Assembly (NCBI GenBank): GCA_016927125.1
Contig: JAFGNG010000030.1
Coordinates: 1-5,363 of the forward strand
Direction of reading: 5' to 3'
DNA: 5,363 nucleotides
Source of the DNA: Planctomycetota bacterium
GTDB lineage: Bacteria; Planctomycetota; SZUA-567; JAFGNG01
Of this stretch, positions 1-4,511 are shown one piece after another. Positions within the stretch are counted from its first letter, which is position 1. The number at the start of each line of letters is the position of its first letter. A model generated the notes under the pieces. It was not told where the DNA came from, did no database searches, and saw only the letters and a list, made by a program, of their open reading frames with translations. The position numbers and the translations under genes are program-made.

Positions 1-1
1 C

Positions 2-430
2 ACGATGGCGGATGTGGAGGCCTGCGTGCGGGGCTTACAGGACGGCACCATCGATATGGTAGCTTCCGATCATGCCCCGCACAGTATTGAGGAGAAGGCG
101 GTTGAGTTTGCCAATGCCGCTTTCGGGGCAATCGGGCTGGAAAGCACGGTCGGAGTGTTATTAACCCAACTGGTCAAACCCGGGAAGATTGATCTCCCCA
201 CTTTAATCACCCGCATGACCACCGCCCCCGCGAAGTTGCTGGGTATAGAGCGCGGGACGCTGCAGGTGGGAGCGGTTGCAGATATCACCCTGCTGGACAC
301 GGAAGCAAGCTGGACAATTGAGCCGGAGAAATTCGCTTCCAAGAGCAGTAATTGCCCCTTCGCGGGAATGGCATGTACTGGCCGGGCAGTGATGACAATA
401 GTAGCTGGCAAGGTGGTTTATAAACTTTAA
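2..430 (+). CDS. pyrC: Dihydroorotase, C-terminal part (5' end outside window)
   Basis: Dihydroorotase is a zinc amidohydrolase that cyclises N-carbamoyl-L-aspartate to dihydroorotate in cytosolic pyrimidine biosynthesis. The reading frame is open from base 2, so the 5' part (about two thirds of a normal 420-430 residue type I enzyme) lies upstream; the ATG at 5 is an internal methionine, not a start. Seen directly: the family signature GTIDMVASDHAPHS, with the conserved Asp at codon 68-70 (the catalytic/metal-site Asp of amidohydrolases) and the following His-Ala-Pro-His. Next come the E-K and the FGAIGLES segment, then TTAPAKLLGIERGTLQVGAVADITLLD, the typical return to the small beta-sandwich that closes these enzymes. 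The gene ends with TAA at 428-430. A gene for a small exported protein follows after 61 bp on the same strand with no convincing terminator between, so co-transcription is possible. Dihydropyrimidinase-like relatives exist, but the signature favours PyrC. Confidence 0.93.
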   Translation, partial: TMADVEACVRGLQDGTIDMVASDHAPHSIEEKAVEFANAAFGAIGLESTVGVLLTQLVKPGKIDLPTLITRMTTAPAKLLGIERGTLQVGAVADITLLDTEASWTIEPEKFASKSSNCPFAGMACTGRAVMTIVAGKVVYKL

Positions 431-491
431 AAGCGTCCTGCCGGTTTCGGACGAAGTATCCTAAAGTATTTTTTGAAGAGGAGGAATTACC

Positions 492-878
492 ATGTCTAGG
501 ATAGTAAATAAGTATGGTGTTGGCAGGATCCTTTTACTCTCCCTGTTGCTTGCGGCAGTAGTTTTTACAGTGGCCGTTTTCGGGCGCAGCACAGTAACCG
601 CTGCGGATTTTGAAACTTATACTTTGCAAACTGAAAACGCGGAGCTCCGGCAGATCCTGGATTACTTCGGCAAGGGTCCGGTGGATGTCTATGCCAGCAT
701 GGAGGATCTCTCCCTGAGCAAGCCAACCCTGACCAATGCCAAACCCATGCGGCCGGCAATTGTCTTTGGCAAACATTTTTTCCGTTTCCGCGATAATATT
801 GGCGATATTGTCATGATCTCACCCAACCAGATAGCCGCAATTAGGGTAAGTTCGGCAAATGTGCCAGCGAATCAGTAA
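492..878 (+). CDS. Small exported or membrane-anchored protein of unknown function
   Basis: I do not recognise the family. The 128-residue product starts with a basic stretch (MSRIVNKYGVGR) and a strongly hydrophobic segment at about residues 13-31, then STVTAADF, where cleavage after Ala37 or Ala38 would fit signal peptidase I (Val at -3, Ala at -1). No lipobox cysteine is present, so it is either a secreted/periplasmic protein or a single-pass anchored one. The mature part of about 90 residues is mixed: a polar, probably helical start (TENAELRQILDYFGKG) and a more beta-like end (AIVFGKHFFRFRDNIGDIVMISPNQIAAIRV). It has no cysteine. The start is well supported by AGGAGG at 479-484, seven bases before the ATG. 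The gene follows pyrC by 61 bp, which may place it in the same transcript, but no functional link to pyrimidine synthesis is visible. Confidence 0.8.
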   Translation: MSRIVNKYGVGRILLLSLLLAAVVFTVAVFGRSTVTAADFETYTLQTENAELRQILDYFGKGPVDVYASMEDLSLSKPTLTNAKPMRPAIVFGKHFFRFRDNIGDIVMISPNQIAAIRVSSANVPANQ

Positions 879-907
879 CAAAGCAGACAATAACATTAAC
901 AACCGCG

Positions 908-944
908 GTCTTTATTGGCAGTTAAAGACAATCGCAATGATTGT
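908..944. repeat. Two abutting inverted repeats downstream of the small exported gene
   Basis: GTCTTTA (908-914) is mirrored by TAAAGAC (923-929) around an 8-base loop. ACAATC (928-933), overlapping by two bases, is mirrored by GATTGT (939-944) around GCAAT. They lie 30-66 bp after the stop of the small exported gene and about 75-110 bp before the XRE promoter. No run of T follows on either strand, so they do not look like an intrinsic terminator. They could be transcript-end hairpins of another kind, or binding sites. GTCTTTA recurs at 964-970, again followed by TGGCA two bases later. Confidence 0.5.
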
Positions 945-1018
945 AAAAATTATCTCTTTCTTTGTCTTTACATGGCAAAGCGATAGAGAATTCGCATTAA
1001 AATTATCAACAAAAATTC

Positions 1019-1046
1019 TTGACTGAAGAGCGTATACCCATACGAT
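1019..1046 (+). promoter_or_regulatory. Sigma-70-type promoter for the tandem-HTH regulator
   Basis: TTGACT (1019-1024) and TACGAT (1041-1046) are separated by 16 bp. Transcription would begin near 1053, giving a leader of about 33 nt that includes the AAGGAG ribosome site at 1075-1080. The -10 element lies within a short inverted repeat (1031-1044), a layout usual for autoregulated helix-turn-helix genes. This is a prediction from hexamer match and position only. Confidence 0.6.
1031..1044. promoter_or_regulatory. Candidate operator overlapping the -10 element
   Basis: CGTAT (1031-1035) and ATACG (1040-1044) form a perfect inverted repeat around ACCC, filling the spacer and the first part of the -10 box of the promoter for the downstream XRE-type gene. 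Small palindromes over the -10 region are typical binding sites of dimeric XRE repressors. That this protein binds here is inference. Confidence 0.35.
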
Positions 1047-1085
1047 TTCTGGTCACGGGCAGGCTATTATGGATAAGGAGTTAAG

Positions 1086-1901
1086 ATGAACAATGTGGCT
1101 ATTGGAAGGCGCGTTAGTCTTTTGCGTTCTAAGATAGGGATGTCGACTGAGCAACTAGCCGAGCGCATTGGCAAAAGCCCTTCTACCATCAGCCGCATTG
1201 AGAATGGTAAGCAGAAAGCAACCATTGAGTTGGTTACTCTTATTGCGAAAGTATTAAATACCCACCCGTTTTCTCTCTTAACCGACCGGTTTGATTCCAA
1301 TATGCCGCAGATCTCCCCCAACGCACTTTCTATGCCGTTGGAGACAAAACGTGAGAATTGCCTTGGCCGCATGATTGAAGCGGCGCGCCTTCGCAGCCGC
1401 CTATCCTTGGCAGAGGCAGCGCGTGAGATCGGGGTAGCTGAAATTGAATTGCAGATGTACGAAGAAGGCAAGGCCATCCCTACCCAGGAAGCACTCGACT
1501 GCATCGCCACCCTCTACCCACTCGATATGGATACCCTCATGGGGATTGCATATATTGCAGCCAACTATCCCGGTCTGGAACGCCGGATTGGGATGATGGA
1601 AGGGTTACTATCTGTCTTCCATTGCTGCCTGCGCCAGAATCCCGAGGGAATTACTAATTATCAGTGGGCGGAGATCGCCAATGAGGTGGAAAGCGTAATT
1701 GGCCTTTTTGATCCTGAAATTAGAGGTGCGGAACGCCCGGCGGAATACTTTTCTATCGGCCATATCTCCGATCAATTACTTACGGCGCTGCAGGATCCCC
1801 AGTTCCATTCCCAAGTGGAAAAAATGGCGGAAGACTATGCCCGAACTCTGGAAAAACCCCGAGAGAGCCAACCAAGGCAACGTAATGACATATCAACCTA
1901 G
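1086..1901 (+). CDS. Transcriptional regulator with two tandem XRE-type HTH domains
   Basis: This is a cytoplasmic DNA-binding protein of 271 residues. Residues about 6-65 form a canonical XRE/Cro-C1 helix-turn-helix: IGRRVSLLRSKIGMSTEQLA, then recognition helix SPSTISRIENGK, then helices 4-5. Residues about 93-152 repeat the same pattern in weaker form: LGRMIEAARLRSRLSLAEAA, then AEIELQMYEEGK, then a closing segment ending DMDTLMG. The second copy keeps the S-L-x-E-A-A and Y-E-E-G-K landmarks of the fold. The remaining 120 residues are predominantly helical, match no domain I recognise, and end in a charged, disordered-looking tail (EKPRESQPRQRNDIST). The start is fixed by AAGGAG at 1075-1080, five bases before the ATG, and by the promoter at 1019-1046. 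It is followed after 173 bp by the receiver-ATPase gene, which has its own promoter. The ligand and targets are unknown. The XRE call is firm; autoregulation and control of the downstream unit are inferred from site positions. Confidence 0.9.
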   Translation: MNNVAIGRRVSLLRSKIGMSTEQLAERIGKSPSTISRIENGKQKATIELVTLIAKVLNTHPFSLLTDRFDSNMPQISPNALSMPLETKRENCLGRMIEAARLRSRLSLAEAAREIGVAEIELQMYEEGKAIPTQEALDCIATLYPLDMDTLMGIAYIAANYPGLERRIGMMEGLLSVFHCCLRQNPEGITNYQWAEIANEVESVIGLFDPEIRGAERPAEYFSIGHISDQLLTALQDPQFHSQVEKMAEDYARTLEKPRESQPRQRNDIST

Positions 1902-2006
1902 CAACATCTTAAAACCGGCAAAGTCATTACCACCCTACCATACAATCATCAAGATTTATTTAAATAGCAATCTGAGGTTTGCTCCTTGCGTAATCTCCGA
2001 TAAATC

Positions 2007-2034
2007 TTGACATTTATGCAATGTTCCATAGACT
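2007..2034 (+). promoter_or_regulatory. Promoter of the receiver-ATPase / pseudo-receiver unit
   Basis: A perfect -35 TTGACA (2007-2012) is followed after 16 bp by TAGACT (2029-2034), a moderate -10. A start near 2041 would leave a leader of roughly 35 nt containing the ribosome site AAGGGG (2063-2068), six bases before the ATG. The layout matches the promoter at 1019-1046: both contain CCATA starting 19 bases after the first T of the -35 hexamer. This is predicted from sequence only. Confidence 0.55.
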
Positions 2035-2052
2035 TTTTTTTATTATATGGAA
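2024..2052. promoter_or_regulatory. Inverted repeat spanning the -10 region and likely start site
   Basis: TTCCATA (2024-2030) and TATGGAA (2046-2052) are perfect 7-base arms separated by 15 bp that include a run of eight T (2034-2041). The left arm overlaps the predicted -10 box and the right arm lies in the early leader, so the pair would act as a DNA operator rather than an RNA hairpin if transcription begins near 2041. Arm centres are 22 bp apart, about two helical turns, which suits a dimeric regulator. Which protein binds is unknown; the neighbouring tandem-HTH protein is an obvious candidate. Confidence 0.4.
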
Positions 2053-2074
2053 GTTCAATTTTAAGGGGTAAACA

Positions 2075-2947
2075 ATGGAAAAGTACCGCATCCTGGTGGT
2101 AGATGATGAACCGCAAATCCGTAAGATTCTAACCACCGTTCTCAAAAAGAATGAAGCCTACGAGGTTTTTGACGCGGAGGACGGCGATCAAGCCCTGGAA
2201 TTCCTGAAAGAGCGTAATTTTGATTGGGATCTGGTCGTTACCGATATGCAGATGCCGAGGATGAACGGCTTTGAATTAATCACGGAATTGAACAAACAGA
2301 CACCCAAAATCGCTACGCTGGTGCTGACCGCGCATAAAAGTGATGAAAACGTCGTAAAGTGCCTTGAGCAAGGCGCGTTTGATTATATTGAAAAACCCAT
2401 TGCGGTTAAGGAATTTCTGAAAACCGTCCACATTGCCTTGGAACGCTACAAGAGATTCGCTGGGCAGGACGATGATCTCACTGTCAAGCAGGAGATCCCA
2501 GGCTGGATCGAGATTACTGCGCCCAGTGATTTCGAGTATGTTGAGCGGTTCCGCAAGTTCACTTCCATCCTTGGGGATACACCCTTAACCGAGGATGAAA
2601 AGAATGATATCCGCGTCGCCATTGATGAGTTGGGACAAAACGCGATCGAATGGGGTAATCGCAAGGAGCGGGAGAAACGCATTCATCTTTCATATTGTTT
2701 ATTCGAGGACCGGATTGTTTTCAAGGTTGAAGATGAAGGTGAAGGCTTTGATGTCGAAAAACTCCGAGATCCCTCCAAGGATCCCTTTGCCCATATCGCT
2801 GCAAGGATGCAGGAAGGCAAGCGTGCCGGGGGATACGGGGTTCACATGACGAAAAAGCTCATGGATGATATTGTCTACAATGAAAAGGGCAATGTGGTTA
2901 TTTTCACTAAACTCTTCGAAAAAGCCACGGGTATTACTAAAAAATGA
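2075..2947 (+). CDS. Response regulator with RsbW-like serine-kinase/ATPase output domain
   Basis: A 290-residue cytoplasmic signalling protein made of two domains. Residues 4-125 are a complete CheY-like receiver: acidic pair D10-D11, phosphoacceptor D57 in VVTDMQMPRMNG, switch residue T85 and lysine K107 followed by P108. Residues about 145-282 are a GHKL ATPase of the RsbW/SpoIIAB anti-sigma-kinase type: N-box DELGQNAIEWGN with E185 (position of the catalytic base) and N189 (Mg2+), G1 box D220-E-G-E-G-F-D, and a Gly-rich lid with GGYG at 252-255 followed by VHMTKKLMDD. It lacks the phosphoacceptor His region of sensor kinases, so it is not a histidine kinase. By family knowledge such ATPases bind a sigma factor or phosphorylate a STAS anti-anti-sigma protein; phosphorylation at D57 should tune this. 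No STAS protein, sigma factor or sensor kinase is visible nearby. Its stop overlaps the start of the next gene by 4 bp (ATGA), implying coupled translation. The domain calls are firm; the substrate is unknown. Confidence 0.93.
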   Translation: MEKYRILVVDDEPQIRKILTTVLKKNEAYEVFDAEDGDQALEFLKERNFDWDLVVTDMQMPRMNGFELITELNKQTPKIATLVLTAHKSDENVVKCLEQGAFDYIEKPIAVKEFLKTVHIALERYKRFAGQDDDLTVKQEIPGWIEITAPSDFEYVERFRKFTSILGDTPLTEDEKNDIRVAIDELGQNAIEWGNRKEREKRIHLSYCLFEDRIVFKVEDEGEGFDVEKLRDPSKDPFAHIAARMQEGKRAGGYGVHMTKKLMDDIVYNEKGNVVIFTKLFEKATGITKK

Positions 2948-3495
2948 CGGATCAGATAACTGAAACCCTGCTGGTGGTGTATGATTCTCCTGCGATTCGA
3001 GAAACCCTCTGCCTGTTGGATAATTATCTGTGCTGTAATATCATCAATATTGACAATCCCGACGAGACTGTCCCTGTCATCAAGAGCGAAAATCCTGACA
3101 TGGTTTTGCTCTGCGCGATGATTTCAAAGACCAGGGCTTATGAGGTCTGCTACGAAATCAAATATGACCATAATTTTCCGAACCTGCCGGTTGTGATTTT
3201 AGCCCTCCAGGATACTCCGGATACCCGCAGAATGGCGATCGAGGCTGGTGCCGACGGGATTTGGGAGATCTCAATCAGTAAGGACGACCTAGTCTTCAGA
3301 TTGCGGTCGCTCTTGCAAGCCAAACGCTTGTTAAAGGGCAAGGAAAATTATGCAGAAATTACCCAGGAGAAGATTACCGAGGCCCTTTCGGAGCACTGCG
3401 AATTAATCCAGAATCTCTCCAACCGGTTAGAACAATGCGAACGCATGCTCCAGGATATTGCCAGTAACTTTCAGGACCATGACTCCAACCCCTGA
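2944..3495 (+). CDS. Degenerate (pseudo-)receiver protein with C-terminal helical tail
   Basis: A 183-residue protein that keeps the receiver fold pattern but has lost its phosphorylation chemistry. LLVVYDSPAIRETL aligns with the usual LVVDDSP: the first acidic residue is Tyr13 and the second is kept (D14). PDMVLLCAMISKTRAYEVC aligns with PDLVLLDIMMPGMDGFEVC: the phosphoacceptor Asp is Cys57. The switch Thr/Ser is Ala87 (VVILALQD), and the conserved Lys-Pro after GAD is replaced by Ile109-Ser110. Residues about 136-176 (from EITQEKITEAL onward) are polar and heptad-like, probably a coiled coil. The ATG overlaps the upstream TGA by 4 bp and has no clear ribosome site of its own, so translation should depend on the upstream gene and the two products are probably made in fixed ratio. 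A role as protein partner or adaptor of the receiver-ATPase is inferred. Proteolytic adaptors and atypical regulators use such phosphorylation-independent receivers. It ends 35 bp before the stop of the convergent mntP. Confidence 0.85.
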   Translation: MTDQITETLLVVYDSPAIRETLCLLDNYLCCNIINIDNPDETVPVIKSENPDMVLLCAMISKTRAYEVCYEIKYDHNFPNLPVVILALQDTPDTRRMAIEAGADGIWEISISKDDLVFRLRSLLQAKRLLKGKENYAEITQEKITEALSEHCELIQNLSNRLEQCERMLQDIASNFQDHDSNP

Positions 3496-3530
3496 ATTAA
3501 AAAATCTTAAACCGGATAAAGTAAGCATCA

Positions 3531-4088
3531 TCAGCAGATTTGCTCCAACAGGATCTTCACACCTATACCAATCAGCAGCAAGCCGCCCACAATTTCCAGT
3601 TTCTTCTCAAAGAGATGACCGAAATGGCTGCCAATATAGGCGCCGGTAAAGGACATGATGAAGGTAACCCCTCCGATCAGAAGGATTGGAGTGATCAGCG
3701 AAACCTGTAAGAGCGAGAGGGAGATGCCGACCGCAAAGGCGTCAATACTGGTGGCAATTGCCAGCATAAAGAGGACATAGAGGTTTAAGGGATTCCTGGG
3801 TTCCTGCTCTTCATTAAAATAAATCGCTTCGTAGATTAGCTTTCCTCCCACAAAGACCAGCAAGGCGAAGGCAACCCAATGGTCGCAGGTGCTTACCCAT
3901 CCTGCGGTTGCTCGCCCCAGTTGCCAGCCGAGCAAGGGCATTATGGCCTGGAAGAACCCAAAAAAGCCTGCAATCAGCATGGCGTGATGCAGCCTCAAGA
4001 CCTTGATGGTTAAGCCGCTGGTAATTGAGACGGCAAAGGCGTCCATGGCGAGGCCGACTGAGATTATAAAAAGTGAGGTATATGACAT
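3531..4088 (-). CDS. mntP: Manganese efflux pump MntP
   Basis: An inner-membrane Mn2+ exporter of the MntP (former DUF204/YebN) family that protects against manganese excess. The 185-residue product has the usual family length (about 185-190) and the internal two-fold repeat of three helices each. The signature helix GLAMDAFAVSI carries D16, and the second copy ATSIDAFAVGISL carries D116; both Asp are the conserved metal-site acids. Other landmarks are LLGWQLG, DHWVAFALLVFVGGKLIYEA, a charged central loop (NEEQEPRNP), and the closing GGLLLIGIGVKILLE. The start ATG at 4088-4086 is preceded by the moderate ribosome site AGGTTGG (4096-4102 on the complement). It is transcribed alone, convergent with the pseudo-receiver gene and divergent from murA. 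The usual yybP-ykoY manganese riboswitch was not recognisable, and the predicted leader is too short for one. The family assignment is very secure. Confidence 0.96.
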   Translation of the reverse strand: MSYTSLFIISVGLAMDAFAVSITSGLTIKVLRLHHAMLIAGFFGFFQAIMPLLGWQLGRATAGWVSTCDHWVAFALLVFVGGKLIYEAIYFNEEQEPRNPLNLYVLFMLAIATSIDAFAVGISLSLLQVSLITPILLIGGVTFIMSFTGAYIGSHFGHLFEKKLEIVGGLLLIGIGVKILLEQIC

Positions 4089-4130
4089 CGTTTACCAACC
4101 TATTTATCTAAATGGAATTCTGATGCTTGA

Positions 4131-4159
4131 ATTATATCCACATACAGCTTAAAGAATAA
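4131..4159 (-). promoter_or_regulatory. Probable mntP promoter
   Basis: On the minus strand a perfect -10 TATAAT (complement of 4131-4136) lies 43 bp before the mntP start, with a weak -35 TTATTC (complement of 4154-4159) at 17 bp spacing. The predicted start near 4124 gives a leader of about 36 nt. The weak -35 leaves room for an activator, or for a regulator acting from the AT-rich upstream region. Confidence 0.5.
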
Positions 4160-4238
4160 AATTAAACTTTAAAAAAGCATAAAATAGATCCGGATGTACC
4201 CTTATACAAGCAGATTTTTAAATTATTAAACAATTTCT

Positions 4239-4252
4239 TGATATAAATATCA
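4239..4252. repeat. 14-bp palindrome, candidate operator
   Basis: TGATAT (4239-4244) and ATATCA (4247-4252) are perfect arms around AA. It lies 151 bp upstream of the mntP start and 241 bp upstream of murA, between the two divergent promoters. AT-rich palindromes of this size are used by many regulators, including metal-dependent ones, but in an AT-rich stretch chance is a real alternative. No match to a specific known box is claimed. Confidence 0.3.
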
Positions 4253-4332
4253 GTAACCCGGCTCAAATATTATAACCCAATAGTATATATAGAGATAAAC
4301 TGAATGCCATTAAACCATTGCCGTCAAACCCC

Positions 4333-4361
4333 TTGACTTTGCACTCCGGCCAAGATAAACT
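4333..4361 (+). promoter_or_regulatory. Probable murA promoter
   Basis: TTGACT (4333-4338) and TAAACT (4356-4361) are separated by the optimal 17 bp. Transcription would begin near 4368, about 125 nt before the murA ATG, and would run almost at once into the terminator-like hairpin at 4379-4410. Confidence 0.55.
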
Positions 4362-4378
4362 TCGCAAGAGGATATTTC

Positions 4379-4410
4379 AAGCCGGGCATCATGGCCAGGC
4401 GGCTTTTTTT
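4379..4410 (+). terminator. Intrinsic terminator within the probable murA leader
   Basis: AAGCCG (4379-4384) pairs with CGGCTT (4400-4405). Inside, GGC (4385-4387) can pair with GCC (4394-4396), leaving a 3-base bulge (AGG). The stem is followed by a run of seven T (4404-4410). The T run exists only for plus-strand transcription. No plus-strand gene ends near here (the nearest ends at 3495, with antisense mntP between). It therefore either insulates murA from distant read-through, ends a very short RNA from the 4333-4361 promoter, or attenuates murA. A 4-bp alternative pairing of GCGG (4399-4402) with CCGC (4426-4429) would disrupt it; this is weak and speculative. Confidence 0.6.
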
Positions 4411-4493
4411 AACCTGTTTTTTTATCCGCGTAAATGTAAAAACACCAGTTATGATTTTCAGCACCACGCAGTGAGTAAAGAGATTATCGTTTC

Positions 4494-4511
4494 ATGAAAA
4501 ACATTTTTCAT
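4494..4511. repeat. Inverted repeat at the murA start codon
   Basis: ATGAAAAA (4494-4501) and TTTTTCAT (4504-4511) are perfect 8-base arms around CA. The start codon itself is in the left arm. In RNA it would form only a weak A-U hairpin with a loop of about four bases. Because it encodes ordinary residues (MKNIFH), chance is quite possible. Confidence 0.4.

Larger units (their letters stand above)
4089..4493. other. AT-rich divergent regulatory region between mntP and murA
   Basis: These 405 bp hold no gene I can support. The mntP-proximal part to about 4320 is strongly AT-rich and contains a minus-strand promoter (4131-4159) and a 14-bp palindrome (4239-4252). The murA-proximal part contains a plus-strand promoter (4333-4361) and an intrinsic terminator (4379-4410). 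The 9-mer AGATAAACT occurs twice, at 4293-4301 and 4353-4361, exactly 60 bp apart; the second copy supplies the -10 box of the plus-strand promoter. A second run of seven T lies at 4417-4423. Confidence 0.6.

Noticed and set aside
434..474. Possible terminator after pyrC: CGTCC (434-438) / GGACG (449-453) and a later T run (470-474)
   Set aside because: The stem is only 5 bp with a 10-base loop, and the T run lies 16 bases further on, so it lacks the form of an intrinsic terminator.
1065..1070. TATTAT as an alternative -10 box for the XRE gene
   Set aside because: It has no matching -35 at proper spacing and would put the start inside or after the ribosome site.
1067..1510. Minus-strand open frame opposite the tandem-HTH gene
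   Set aside because: It is a shadow of the XRE coding sequence; the plus strand has the ribosome site, promoter and domain match.
1957..1966. TATTTAAATA palindrome after the XRE gene
   Set aside because: Ten bases of pure A/T in an AT-rich spacer are expected by chance, and it is not placed at a promoter or terminator.
3496..3530. Bidirectional terminator between the convergent pseudo-receiver and mntP genes
   Set aside because: Only a 4-bp CTTA/TAAG stem before a T6 run on the minus strand can be drawn; too weak to call.
4089..4400. yybP-ykoY manganese riboswitch upstream of mntP
   Set aside because: The conserved internal-loop sequences of the motif were not seen on the minus strand, and the likely leader is too short.
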